Assembly: GCF_029227915.1 (NCBI RefSeq)
Contig: NC_079879.1
Coordinates: forward strand, 10,726,001-10,790,000
DNA length: 64,000 nucleotides
Reading direction: 5' to 3'
Source: Hydractinia symbiolongicarpus
Lineage: Eukaryota > Cnidaria > Hydrozoa > Anthoathecata > Hydractiniidae
The notes under the pieces were generated by a model. It was not told the DNA's origin. It searched no databases and was given only the letters and a program-made list of their open reading frames with translations. The position numbers were made by a program, and so were the translations under genes. This document shows positions 12,801-27,800 of this stretch, in pieces (the first letter of the stretch is position 1; every line of letters starts with the position of its first letter).

Positions 12801-15800
12801 ATCCCAAGTATTATTTTCAATGTATGTTCAATTTTTCAATGGTTCAATGTAACCGGTGAGATTATACAAAACAAAGATTTTGGATCATTATAGATATGTT
12901 GGGTATGGAAAAGGGGTGTTAAAAAGTATTACTTGCAGGATAGGTTTACAGTTTGGAGTTTTAGAGAGTTACTTCCTTTGTTGACTAGCTTAGTATTGTT
13001 GATTAAGGTGCAAGATAGGTTGTATAAGACTTGCATTAGAAGTGCTATATGTACGGTAGTGAGCCATGGGCGGTAAAGCAGAAAAATCTTGACCATTTAG
13101 AGAAGAAGTGATACAAAAATGGTTCGGTGTGTTATTCATGTACTGTAAAACCCATTAATTTTTTGACATATAGTGTAAAGTCTTAGCTTGCACTGTGGTT
13201 TAATGTATTGCACCTGACGTGTACATACATATCACCAGTATACCTTTACAGAATATTGAAAATACATTATATTATTTGTCTATTTTGTTTCAGGACAAGA
13301 TGATACAAAACACAACACCACCTCTGATGTCGTTTTTATTATTGACTCTTCCACAAACGTGGCTCAAAACTATGATATCATCAAACAGTTCATAATAAAT
13401 ATTATATCCAGGTTTACTTTGTCAAAACAACAAACAAGACTTGGATTAATATCAGCAGGGCAGTCTGCTAACACAGTTTTTACATTGTCAGATGAATATA
13501 ATGTTCCGAAATACACTGCTAAAATTAGGAATATGCCTCTTAAAGTCGATTCACACGCAGAACTGGAACCGGCGTTGAAAAAAGCTTATGAAATGATGTC
13601 TGATTCTCAAGCTGGTGCCCGATCTGGCGTGCCAAAAGTATTAATCATTTTGACGGCATCATTTAACAATGAAACTGGCAAAGAAATGGATTACGTCAGG
13701 AAGTTACAACAGTTAGGTAGTTTCATTTTTCTAAATTACATTCATAAAAAGCATGAGTCGGAAAGTTTGCCTAAACTTTGTGAGAGAAACTTTGTGAACC
13801 AAACAAATTGATAGGGTAAATTTTTACAATCGAATTTTTAAATTTTTTTTAAAATTTGAGATGTTGTTGTCACTATGAAACGTTCCCATTTGGTGGGAAC
13901 TAATTTTTTTAAAAGAAATGTTATAATTTAGGTAGTGTGTAATAATTCTGTGAAAAGTTAATGCTGTTTTGATTACACGTCAAGACTATATATTAACAAA
14001 CTAATTTATCCCCTTTTGTCACAAATCCCAAAGTATCAGCAACTTTTTGGCATGTTATGTATATTAGGAGTTAGATATTTTTGAAAACGAAATGTAATTC
14101 CTCAAAATGTTAATGCCTGGGTATGAAGGGATATATTACCATTTGATAATCAACATTATGATGTTTTCTTTGAGGAAGATCAACTCAAAACATGATTCCA
14201 AAAAAATTTGCTTAGAAGATTGCCAGTTGTATAAAATACTATTTAACGTCAACATCTTATTGCCGATGGTCAGTATTAGAGGCAAGATTTCTGGTCTTTT
14301 TTGGGGTATTGCTGTGTCATAATTTGTATGATATATTTCCTAAATAAAGAAGTTATATATATGTTGGTGAGTCTTTCCTCGTGTTTTGTTCAACTGAGAT
14401 AATCAATTTTTTATAGGCACGTCTTTAATATCAATTGGCACTGGATCTTCAATAAACCCAATTTTGCTTTTCCAATTGCCAAGAAACCCAAGTAACTCAA
14501 TATTAATTGAAGATTTTAACAAATTGACGGATAGAGAACAGTCGGAAAATGTTGTGAAAAGGATTTTAAAAGCATCAGGTAATGCAAATTTATCTCTTTA
14601 ATAAAAGAAATCCGCTTGTGGAAAAACAATAATCATATAAAGTTTGTGTAGTCCTTATGTTATTGTGTGAATTGAAAAGCTATCCCACTAATGAAACAGC
14701 TTGGAAAGTTGAAAAGAAATCTTTTTTTTTAGGAAAATCTTGATTGAATCTTAAGATTTTTTACTTACACGTTTTGCTAGTTGTGCCGACAAAACATTAA
14801 GATGAGGTTTTATATAGAAGGCATCGTGCTTTGCATATAGCTAAAATTTATGATATCTCAAGAATTAATAAGGATTTTCCAAAAAAAAAAAGATTCCTAG
14901 AATTAGTTGTGAAGTGGAAATTAATCTTTCACATCTTTATTATGTTATATGACCACAGTTTCATTTTTGGCAACAATTTGGTTTAAATTTTTTTCCCTTT
15001 ATCGTAAGGGTGCAAGTTTTCGCAGAGAGAAAATTTTGCGGATTTCACGGATTTGGCCTTATTCGGCAAAATTATTAACCCACAAAAATTATTTAAAAAC
15101 TTCATCCGCGAAATTAAATACCCGCGAAATTTTTATTGTTATTTTTTTAAATGTTTCTCTAGGATTTTTGTGTAGAAATTTAAATGGGGAGATAAAGAAG
15201 ACGATTTTGATTTCTGCAGAAATGCTTTTGCATGTTTTGATGATAAAGTGAAACAAAATATAACTTAAAAAAACCTAATTTACCCGCTTTCTTTCTTTTC
15301 TTTTTTCTTTTCAATTTATTTAAAGTCGATTATTCACATATTTACAATAGTTTCCAAAAAAAAAGTAATTAAGAAAACTAATCTAAATCGACTAAATTTT
15401 TTTTATGTTTACAATTAAATAAAATCATTTTTTTTATATATATAAACAATAATAACAGCAAAGTTCTATAAAGGGACCTTACATTCATCACAGTTACATT
15501 TAGATCCGTCCCACATTTTAATCATGCTTTTAAAAACTTTAAGGTTGTCACATCGTTTCAAATGTGATGAAATTAAATACCCGCGAAATTAAATACCCGC
15601 GGAAATTGTCGAGAATCTCGATCCGCGAAATTGAATACCCGCGAATTATATTATTTTGCCTATCCGCAAAATTAAATACCTGCGAAATTTGTACCTTTAA
15701 GGTATTATGATTTTGAGCTATTTTTTAAGAAGGTGTGCAATTGCAATTAAATAATGACATTTTTTTCTTTCAAACTGAAAAATTATATTGGAAATAAAAA

Positions 15801-18800
15801 GCAGTTTAATCTTTGTTTCGTGGCAGTCAGGTGCAACCTGGATGTTAAAAAAATTTTCATGGCCGATAAATACCCGCTATATATATGTTGTTCCTCGGTA
15901 TTATGTCTTTAAGAAAAGATAGATTCACATATTTTTCACCCATCTAATTTTTCTGAAAATTGTATTATTATTTTCAAATGTTTTAGAGTTTAGATGTTTT
16001 AGTGAAGTTGATGTTGGCTTTATACTTGATTCATCGGGTAGTCTTCGCAATTCGTATGACAAAGAGAAAGAACTTTTAAAGAGGATAGCTGGAACTTTTG
16101 TTATTGGTCAAAATCAAGCAAGAATGTCTGTTGTAACATTTAGCTACCATGCATCCCTTTCTATTAAATTTTCTGATTATGATGGTGAGACTGACTTCTT
16201 TCAAGCAGTAGACAACATACCCTTAATGGGATATACAACAAGAATTGATAAGGCATTAGAAATGGCAAAGGATAGCATGTTTAATGAAAAAAATGGAGCT
16301 CGTGTAGGTGTACCAAAGATATTAATTCTTTTAACTGATGGTTCCCAGTCCCCTTCATCCGATGCAACAGATCCAGCTGTCCTTGCTAAAAAAATCCGAA
16401 ATACTGGAATAAACCTCTTAGCTATTGGAATTGGAAAAGGTATTAACCAAACTGAATTGGAACACATTGTTGGATCTTCGCAGAGTACCTTTCAAGCTGC
16501 CTCTTTTGATGAAATAACCACGTCGAATTTTATAACCAAGGTGGCAAGTGGAAGTTGCCGGAAAGGTAAGAGAAAGTTAACATAAAATTGCCGTAAATAA
16601 AATTGATTTGACTTTCACATTTGTCGAAACTCGCCCTTACTGGATCTACTTTAGCAACCAAAGCCTAGGAGCCTAGTAGAATGCGTAACTACAACTCTAA
16701 TGCCACTTAGAAATATTAGGATTGTTATAGCTTTTCCCTTTACACATGTATACTCTTAGCAATTTCTACGTTTGTATACTTTCTTTCCAAAAAAAATCAA
16801 CAAAATTTATCCACTGCTTATATTCTCATAGAATAACATTACAAACACATTTCCATTAACAGGTTGTCTGAAACGGGCAGTTCTCCAAGGCGAGTACACT
16901 TACTACGGCCTGTTCCGCTCAGGCTAAAAACATTACACGGATCTGTGTTCTCCACAATTTATGTGCAACAGCAGCCAGACAAGTTCTATTACTCCTTTCA
17001 TATATTCCTTCAAATGTTAAGTGAGACAACGACAATCCTTGTCCAAAAAATATTCGCTTCGGTGATTTTAAACGCAGCCTGTGGACACGTCGATTTTGCT
17101 CATTTTTCTTCTTTCCATTTTAGCTAAGGAACCACCTAAACCGAGCTGTGAAGCTGTCGTGGACGTCGGTTTCATACTCGACTCTTCTGGTAGCCTTAGA
17201 AACGAGTATGGGAAGGAGAAGAACTTCTTAAAGAGTATGGCGACCACGTTTGGAATAAGCGAAAACGGATCCAGGGCTGGCGTGGTGACATTCAGTTACT
17301 ACACCGAGCATAGCATCAAGCTGAGCGATTACACAGATTTAGCCCGGTTCAATGAAGCCGTTGATCGCATCCCGTTAATGGGCAGAACAACAAGGATCGA
17401 CAAGGCCCTTCGTGTCGCACAAAAGGACCTGTTCAGCATAAGCAATGGTGGCAGGCCAGGCGTTCCCAAAATCCTGATCCTCTTGACAGATGGTTCACAG
17501 ACTCCAGACGCTGACGCTGAAGAGCCGGGAGATATCGCTGACGAACTCAGGAAACAGGGAATTACCATCCTTGTAGTCGGCATTGGCAGTGGAGTTAACT
17601 CCACGGAGTTGGCGCACATTGCCGGAAAAACAGACAACGTGTTTAGCGCTGCCTCCTTCGATCAACTGGTAGGCAATGAGTTCGTGGACAAAATCAAAGA
17701 GGGAGGCTGTGCAGCAGGTGAGTTTTTTAATCGGACTACGTGCAAGCGCAGCCAAACGCACTCTGTTCTCTCGGAAGGTCTTTCTCACTGTCGACTTTGG
17801 ACGTAGCGTGTAGACACGTCGAGTTTGCTGACTGTGCTTCTTTCCATTTTAGCTAAGGAACCACCTAAACCGAGCTGTGAAGCTGTCGTGGACGTCGGTT
17901 TCATACTCGACTCTTCTGGTAGCCTTAGAAACGAGTATGGGAAGGAGAAGAACTTCTTAAAGAGTATGGCGACCACGTTTGGAATAAGCGAAAACGGATC
18001 CAGGGCTGGCGTGGTGACATTCAGTTACTACACCGAGCATAGCATCAAGCTGAGCGATTACACAGATTTAGCCCGGTTCAATGAAGCCGTTGATCGCATC
18101 CCGTTAATGGGCAGAACAACAAGGATCGACAAGGCCCTTCGTGTCGCACAAAAGGACCTGTTCAGCATAAGCAATGGTGGCAGGCCAGGCGTTCCCAAAA
18201 TCCTGATCCTCTTGACAGATGGTTCACAGACTCCAGACGCTGACGCTGAAGAGCCGGGAGATATCGCTGACGAACTCAGGAAACAGGGAATTACCATCCT
18301 TGTAGTCGGCATTGGCAGTGGAGTTAACTCCACGGAGTTGGCGCACATTGCCGGAAAAACAGACAACGTGTTTAGCGCTGCCTCCTTCGATCAACTGGTA
18401 GGCAATGAGTTCGTGGACAAAATCAAAGAGGGAGGCTGTGCAGCAGGTGAGTTTTTTAATCGGACTACGTGCAAGCGCAGCCAAACGCACTCTGTTCTCT
18501 CGGAAGGTCTTTCTCACTGTCGACTTTGGACGTAGCGTGTAGACACGTCGAGTTTGCTGACTGTGCTTCTTTCCATTTTAGCTAAGGAACCACCTAAACC
18601 GAGCTGTGAAGCTGTCGTGGACGTCGGTTTCATACTCGACTCTTCTGGTAGCCTTAGAAACGAGTATGGGAAGGAGAAGAACTTCTTAAAGAGTATGGCG
18701 ACCACGTTTGGAATAAGCGAAAACGGATCCAGGGCTGGCGTGGTGACATTCAGTTACTACACCGAGCATAGCATCAAGCTGAGCGATTACACAGATTTAG

Positions 18801-21800
18801 CCCGGTTCAATGAAGCCGTTGATCGCATCCCGTTAATGGGCAGAACAACAAGGATCGACAAGGCCCTTCGTGTCGCACAAAAGGACCTGTTCAGCATAAG
18901 CAATGGTGGCAGGCCAGGCGTTCCCAAAATCCTGATCCTCTTGACAGATGGTTCACAGACTCCAGACGCTGACGCTGAAGAGCCGGGAGATATCGCTGAC
19001 GAACTCAGGAAACAGGGAATTACCATCCTTGTAGTCGGCATTGGCAGTGGAGTTAACTCCACGGAGTTGGCGCACATTGCCGGAAAAACAGACAACGTGT
19101 TTAGCGCTGCCTCCTTCGATCAACTGGTAGGCAATGAGTTCGTGGACAAAATCAAAGAGGGAGGCTGTGCAGCAGGTGAGTTTTTTAATCGGACTACGTG
19201 CAAGCGCAGCCAAACGCACTCTGTTCTCTCGGAAGGTCTTTCTCACTGTCGACTTTGGACGTAGCGTGTAGACACGTCGAGTTTGCTGACTGTGCTTCTT
19301 TCCATTTTAGCTAAGGAACCACCTAAACCGAGCTGTGAAGCTGTCGTGGACGTCGGTTTCATACTCGACTCTTCTGGTAGCCTTAGAAACGAGTATGGGA
19401 AGGAGAAGAACTTCTTAAAGAGTATGGCGACCACGTTTGGAATAAGCGAAAACGGATCCAGGGCTGGCGTGGTGACATCCAGTTACTACACCGAGCATAG
19501 CATCAAGCTGAGCGATTACACAGATTTAGCCCGGTTCAATGAAGCCGTTGATCGCATCCCGTTAATGGGCAGAACAACAAGGATCGACAAGGCCCTTCGT
19601 GTCGCACAAAAGGACCTGTTCAGCATAAGCAATGGTGGCAGGCCAGGCGTTCCCAAAATCCTGATCCTCTTGACAGATGGTTCACAGACTCCAGACGCTG
19701 ACGCTGAAGAGCCGGGAGATATCGCTGACGAACTCAGGAAACAGGGAATTACCATCCTTGTAGTCGGCATTGGCAGTGGAGTTAACTCCACGGAGTTGGC
19801 GCACATTGCCGGAAAAACAGACAACGTGTTTAGCGCTGCCTCCTTCGATCAACTGGTAGGCAATGAGTTCGTGGACAAAATCAAAGAGGGAGGCTGTGCA
19901 GCAGGTGAGTTTTTTAATCGGACTACGTGCAAGCGCAGCCAAACGCACTCTGTTCTCTCGGAAGGTCTTTCTCACTGTCGACTTTGGACGTAGCGTGTAG
20001 ACACGTCGAGTTTGCTGACTGTGCTTCTTTCCATTTTAGCTAAGGAACCACCTAAACCGAGCTGTGAAGCTGTCGTGGACGTCGGTTTCATACTCGACTC
20101 TTCTGGTAGCCTTAGAAACGAGTATGGGAAGGAGAAGAACTTCTTAAAGAGTATGGCGACCACGTTTGGAATAAGCGAAAACGGATCCAGGGCTGGCGTG
20201 GTGACATTCAGTTACTACACCGAGCATAGCATCAAGCTGAGCGATTACACAGATTTAGCCCGGTTCAATGAAGCCGTTGATCGCATCCCGTTAATGGGCA
20301 GAACAACAAGGATCGACAAGGCCCTTCGTGTCGCACAAAAGGACCTGTTCAGCATAAGCAATGGTGGCAGGCCAGGCGTTCCCAAAATCCTGATCCTCTT
20401 GACAGATGGTTCACAGACTCCAGACGCTGACGCTGAAGAGCCGGGAGATATCGCTGACGAACTCAGGAAACAGGGAATTACCATCCTTGTAGTCGGCATT
20501 GGCAGTGGAGTTAACTCCACGGAGTTGGCGCACATTGCCGGAAAAACAGACAACGTGTTTAGCGCTGCCTCCTTCGATCAACTGGTAGGCAATGAGTTCG
20601 TGGACAAAATCAAAGAGGGAGGCTGTGCAGCAGGTGAGTTTTTTAATCGGACTACGTGCAAGCGCAGCCAAACGCACTCTGTTCTCTCGGAAGGTCTTTC
20701 TCACTGTCGACTTTGGACGTAGCGTGTAGACACGTCGAGTTTGCTGACTGTGCTTCTTTCCATTTTAGCTAAGGAACCACCTAAACCGAGCTGTGAAGCT
20801 GTCGTGGACGTCGGTTTCATACTCGACTCTTCTGGTAGCCTTAGAAACGAGTATGGGAAGGAGAAGAACTTCTTAAAGAGTATGGCGACCACGTTTGGAA
20901 TAAGCGAAAACGGATCCAGGGCTGGCGTGGTGACATACAGTTACTACACCGAGCATAGCATCAAGCTGAGCGATTACACAGATTTAGCCCGGTTCAATGA
21001 AGCCGTTGATCGCATCCCGTTAATGGGCAGAACAACAAGGATCGACAAGGCCCTTCGTGTCGCACAAAAGGACCTGTTCAGCATAAGCAATGGTGGCAGG
21101 CCAGGCGTTCCCAAAATCCTGATCCTCTTGACAGATGGTTCACAGACTCCAGACGCTGACGCTGAAGAGCCGGGAGATATCGCTGACGAACTCAGGAAAC
21201 AGGGAATTACCATCCTTGTAGTCGGCATTGGCAGTGGAGTTAACTCCACGGAGTTGGCGCACATTGCCGGAAAAACAGACAACGTGTTTAGCGCTGCCTC
21301 CTTCGATCAACTGGTAGGCAATGAGTTCGTAAACAAAATCAAAGAGGGAGGCTGTGCAGCAGGTGAGTTTTTTAATCGGACTACGTGCAAGCGCAGCCAA
21401 ACGCACTCTGTTCTCTCGGAAGGTCTTTCTCACTGTCGACTTTGGACGTAGCGTGTAGACACGTCGAGTTTGCTGACTGTGCTTCTTTCCATTTTAGCTA
21501 AGGAACCACCTAAACCGAGCTGTGAAGCTGTCGTGGACGTCGGTTTCATACTCGACTCTTCTGGTAGCCTTAGAAACGAGTATGGGAAGGAGAAGAACTT
21601 CTTAAAGAGTATGGCGACCACGTTTGGAATAAGCGAAAACGGATCCAGGGCTGGCGTGGTGACATTCAGTTACTACACCGAGCATAGCATCAAGCTGAGC
21701 GATTACACAGATTTAGCCCGGTTCAATGAAGCCGTTGATCGCATCCCGTTAATGGGCAGAACAACAAGGATCGACAAGGCCCTTCGTGTCGCACAAAAGG

Positions 21801-24800
21801 ACCTGTTCAGCATAAGCAATGGTGGCAGGCCAGGCGTTCCCAAAATCCTGATCCTCTTGACAGATGGTTCACAGACTCCAGACGCTGACGCTGAAGAGCC
21901 GGGAGATATCGCTGACGAACTCAGGAAACAGGGAATTACCATCCTTGTAGTCGGCATTGGCAGTGGAGTTAACTCCACGGAGTTGGCGCACATTGCCGGA
22001 AAAACAGACAACGTGTTTAGCGCTGCCTCCTTCGATCAACTGGTAGGCAATGAGTTCGTGGACAAAATCAAAGAGGGAGGCTGTGCAGCAGGTGAGTTTT
22101 TTAATCGGACTACGTGCAAGCGCAGCCAAACGCACTCTGTTCTCTCGGAAGGTCTTTCTCACTGTCGACTTTGGACGTAGCGTGTAGACACGTCGAGTTT
22201 GCTGACTGTGCTTCTTTCCATTTTAGCTAAGGAACCACCTAAACCGAGCTGTGAAGCTGTCGTGGACGTCGGTTTCATACTCGACTCTTCTGGTAGCCTT
22301 AGAAACGAGTATGGGAAGGAGAAGAACTTCTTAAAGAGTATGGCGACCACGTTTGGAATAAGCGAAAACGGATCCAGGGCTGGCGTGGTGACATTCAGTT
22401 ACTACACCGAGCATAGCATCAAGCTGAGCGATTACACAGATTTAGCCCGGTTCAATGAAGCCGTTGATCGCATCCCGTTAATGGGCAGAACAACAAGGAT
22501 CGACAAGGCCCTTCGTGTCGCACAAAAGGACCTGTTCAGCATAAGCAATGGTGGCAGGCCAGGAGTTCCCAAAATCCTGATCCTCTTGACAGATGGTTCA
22601 CAGACTCCAGACGCTGACGCTGAAGAGCCGGGAGATATCGCTGACGAACTCAGGAAACAGGGAATTACCATCCTTGTAGTCGGCATTGGCAGTGGAGTTA
22701 ACTCCACGGAGTTGGCGCACATTGCCGGAAAAACAGACAACGTGTTTAGCGCTGCCTCCTTCGATCAACTGGTAGGCAATGAGTTCGTGGACAAAATCAA
22801 AGAGGGAGGCTGTGCAGCAGGTGAGTTTTTTAATCGGACTACGTGCAAGCGCAGCCAAACGCACTCTGTTCTCTCGGAAGGTCTTTCTCACTGTCGACTT
22901 TGGACGTAGCGTGTAGACACGTCGAGTTTGCTGACTGTGCTTCTTTCCATTTTAGCTAAGGAACCACCTAAACCGAGCTGTGAAGCTGTCGTGGACGTCG
23001 GTTTCATACTCGACTCTTCTGGTAGCCTTAGAAACGAGTATGGGAAGGAGAAGAACTTCTTAAAGAGTATGGCGACCACGTTTGGAATAAGCGAAAACGG
23101 ATCCAGGGCTGGCGTGGTGACATTCAGTTACTACACCGAGCATAGCATCAAGCTGAGCGATTACACAGATTTAGCCCGGTTCAATGAAGCCGTTGATCGC
23201 ATCCCGTTAATGGGCAGAACAACAAGGATCGACAAGGCCCTTCGTGTCGCACAAAAGGACCTGTTCAGCATAAGCAATGGTGGCAGGCCAGGCGTTCCCA
23301 AAATCCTGATCCTCTTGACAGATGGTTCACAGACTCCAGACGCTGACGCTGAAGAGCCGGGAGATATCGCTGACGAACTCAGGAAACAGGGAATTACCAT
23401 CCTTGTAGTCGGCATTGGCAGTGGAGTTAACTCCACGGAGTTGGCGCACATTGCCGGAAAAACAGACAACGTGTTTAGCGCTGCCTCCTTCGATCAACTG
23501 GTAGGCAATGAGTTCGTGGACAAAATCAAAGAGGGAGGCTGTGCAGCAGGTGAGTTTTTTAATCGGACTACGTGCAAGCGCAGCCAAACGCACTCTGTTC
23601 TCTCGGAAGGTCTTTCTCACTGTCGACTTTGGACGTAGCGTGTAGACACGTCGAGTTTGCTGACTGTGCTTCTTTCCATTTTAGCTAAGGAACCACCTAA
23701 ACCGAGCTGTGAAGCTGTCGTGGACGTCGGTTTCATACTCGACTCTTCTGGTAGCCTTAGAAACGAGTATGGGAAGGAGAAGAACTTCTTAAAGAGTATG
23801 GCGACCACGTTTGGAATAAGCGAAAACGGATCCAGGGCTGGCGTGGTGACATTCAGTTACTACACCGAGCATAGCATCAAGCTGAGCGATTACACAGATT
23901 TAGCCCGGTTCAATGAAGCCGTTGATCGCATCCCGTTAATGGGCAGAACAACAAGGATCGACAAGGCCCTTCGTGTCGCACAAAAGGACCTGTTCAGCAT
24001 AAGCAATGGTGGCAGGCCAGGCGTTCCCAAAATCCTGATCCTCTTGACAGATGGTTCACAGACTCCAGACGCTGACGCTGAAGAGCCGGGAGATATCGCT
24101 GACGAACTCAGGAAACAGGGAATTACCATCCTTGTAGTTGGCATTGGCAGTGGAGTTAACTCCACGGAGTTGGCGCACATTGCCGGAAAAACAGACAACG
24201 TGTTTAGCGCTGCCTCCTTCGATCAACTGGTAGGCAATGAGTTTGTGGACAAAATCAAAGAGGGAGGCTGTGCAGCAGGTGAGTTTTTTAATCGGACTAC
24301 GTGCAAGCGCAGCTAAACGCACTCTGTTCTCTCGGAAGGTCTTTCTCACTGTCGACTTTGGACGTAGCGTGTAGACACGTCGAGTTTGCTGACTGTGCTT
24401 CTTTCCATTTTAGCTAAGGAACCACCTAAACCGAGCTGTGAAGCTGTCGTGGACGTCGGTTTCATACTCGACTCTTCTGGTAGCCTTAGAAACGAGTATG
24501 GGAAGGAGAAGAACTTCTTAAAGAGTATGGCGACCACGTTTGGAATAAGCGAAAACGGATCCAGGGCTGGCGTGGTGACATTCAGTTACTACACCGAGCA
24601 TAGCATCAAGCTGAGCGATTACACAGATTTAGCCCGGTTCAATGAAGCCGTTGATCGCATCCCGTTAATGGGCAGAACAACAAGGATCGACAAGGCCCTT
24701 CGTGTCGCACAAAAGGACCTGTTCAGCATAAGCAATGGTGGCAGGCCAGGCGTTCCCAAAATCCTGATCCTCTTGACAGATGGTTCACAGACTCCAGACG

Positions 24801-27800
24801 CTGACGCTGAAGAGCCGGGAGATATCGCTGACGAACTCAGGAAACAGGGAATTACCATCCTTGTAGTTGGCATTGGCAGTGGAGTTAACTCCACGGAGTT
24901 GGCGCACATTGCCGGAAAAACAGACAACGTGTTTAGCGCTGCCTCCTTCGATCAACTGGTAGGCAATGAGTTCGTGGACAAAATCAAAGAGGGAGGCTGT
25001 GCAGCAGGTGAGTTTTTTAATCGGACTACGTGCAAGCGCAGCTAAACGCACTCTGTTCTCTCGGAAGGTCTTTCTCACTGTCGACTTTGGACGTAGCGTG
25101 TAGACACGTCGAGTTTGCTGACTGTGCTTCTTTCCATTTTAGCTAAGGAACCACCTAAACCGAGCTGTGAAGCTGTCGTGGACGTCGGTTTCATACTCGA
25201 CTCTTCTGGTAGCCTTAGAAACGAGTATGGGAAGGAGAAGAACTTCTTAAAGAGTATGGCGACCACGTTTGGAATAAGCGAAAACGGATCCAGGGCTGGC
25301 GTGGTGACATTCAGTTACTACACCGAGCATAGCATCAAGCTGAGCGATTACACAGATTTAGCCCGGTTCAATGAAGCCGTTGATCGCATCCCGTTAATGG
25401 GCAGAACAACAAGGATCGACAAGGCCCTTCGTGTCGCACAAAAGGACCTGTTCAGCATAAGCAATGGTGGCAGGCCAGGCGTTCCCAAAATCCTGATCCT
25501 CTTGACAGATGGTTCACAGACTCCAGACGCTGACGCTGAAGAGCCGGGAGATATCGCTGACGAACTCAGGAAACAGGGAATTACCATCCTTGTAGTCGGC
25601 ATTGGCAGTGGAGTTAACTCCACGGAGTTGGCGCACATTGCCGGAAAAACAGACAACGTGTTTAGCGCTGCCTCCTTCGATCAACTGGTAGGCAATGAGT
25701 TCGTGGACAAAATCAAAGAGGGAGGCTGTGCAGCAGGTGAGTTTTTTAATCGGACTACGTGCAAGCGCAGCCAAACGCACTCTGTTCTCTCGGAAGGTCT
25801 TTCTCACTGTCGACTTTGGACGTAGCGTGTAGACACGTCGAGTTTGCTGACTGTGCTTCTTTCCATTTTAGCTAAGGAACCACCTAAACCGAGCTGTGAA
25901 GCTGTCGTGGACGTCGGTTTCATACTCGACTCTTCTGGTAGCCTTAGAAACGAGTATGGGAAGGAGAAGAACTTCTTAAAGAGTATGGCGACCACGTTTG
26001 GAATAAGCGAAAACGGATCCAGGGCTGGCGTGGTGACATTCAGTTACTACACCGAGCATAGCATCAAGCTGAGCGATTACACAGATTTAGCCCGGTTCAA
26101 TGAAGCCGTTGATCGCATCCCGTTAATGGGCAGAACAACAAGGATCGACAAGGCCCTTCGTGTCGCACAAAAGGACCTGTTCAGCATAAGCAATGGTGGC
26201 AGGCCAGGCGTTCCCAAAATCCTGATCCTCTTGACAGATGGTTCACAGACTCCAGACGCTGACGCTGAAGAGCCGGGAGATATCGCTGACGAACTCAGGA
26301 AACAGGGAATTACCATCCTTGTAGTCGGCATTGGCAGTGGAGTTAACTCCACGGAGTTGGCGCACATTGCCGGAAAAACAGACAACGTGTTTAGCGCTGC
26401 CTCCTTCGATCAACTGGTAGGCAATGAGTTCGTGGACAAAATCAAAGAGGGAGGCTGTGCAGCAGGTGAGTTTTTTAATCGGACTACGTGCAAGCGCAGC
26501 TAAACGCACTCTGTTCTCTCGGAAGGTCTTTCTCACTGTCGACTTTGGACGTAGCGTGTAGACACGTCGAGTTTGCTGACTGTGCTTCTTTCCATTTTAG
26601 CTAAGGAACCACCTAAACCGAGCTGTGAAGCTGTCGTGGACGTCAGTTTCATACTCGACTCTTCTGGTAGCCTTAGAAACGAGTATGGGAAGGAGAAGAA
26701 CTTCTTAAAGAGTATGGCGACCACGTTTGGAATAAGCGAAAACGGATCCAGGGCTGGCGTGGTGACATTCAGTTACTACACCGAGCATAGCATCAAGCTG
26801 AGCGATTACACAGATTTAGCCCGGTTCAATGAAGCCGTTGATCGCATCCCGTTAATGGGCAGAACAACAAGAATCGACAAGGCCCTTCGTGTCGCACAAA
26901 AGGACCTGTTCAGCATAAGCAATGGTGGCAGGCCAGGCGTTCCCAAAATCCTGATCCTCTTGACAGATGGTTCACAGACTCCAGACGCTGACGCTGAAGA
27001 GCCGGGAGATATCGCTGACGAACTCAGGAAACAGGGAATTACCATCCTTGTAGTCGGCATTGGCAGTGGAGTTAACTCCACGGAGTTGGCGCACATTGCC
27101 GGAAAAACAGACAACGTGTTTAGCGCTGCCTCCTTCGATCAACTGGTAGGCAATGAGTTCGTGGACAAAATCAAAGAGGGAGGCTGTGCAGCAGGTGAGT
27201 TTTTTAATCGGACTACGTGCAAGCGCAGCCAAACGCACTCTGTTCTCTCGGAAGGTCTTTCTCACTGGCGACTTTGGACGTAGCGTGTAGACACGTCGAG
27301 TTTGCTGACTGTGCTTCTTTCCATTTTAGCTAAGGAACCACCTAAACCGAGCTGTGAAGCTGTCGTGGACGTCGGTTTCATACTCGACTCTTCTGGTAGC
27401 CTTAGAAACGAGTATGGGAAGGAGAAGAACTTCTTAAAGAGTATGGCGACCACGTTTGGAATAAGCGAAAACGGATCCAGGGCTGGCGTGGTGACATTCA
27501 GTTACTACACCGAGCATAGCATCAAGCTGAGCGATTACACAGATTTAGCCCGGTTCAATGAAGCCGTTGATCGCATCCCGTTAATGGGCAGAACAACAAG
27601 GATCGACAAGGCCCTTCGTGTCGCACAAAAGGACCTGTTCAGCATAAGCAATGGTGGCAGGCCAGGCGTTCCCAAAATCCTGATCCTCTTGACAGATGGT
27701 TCACAGACTCCAGACGCTGACGCTGAAGAGCCGGGAGATATCGCTGACGAACTCAGGAAACAGGGAATTACCATCCTTGTAGTCGGCATTGGCAGTGGAG

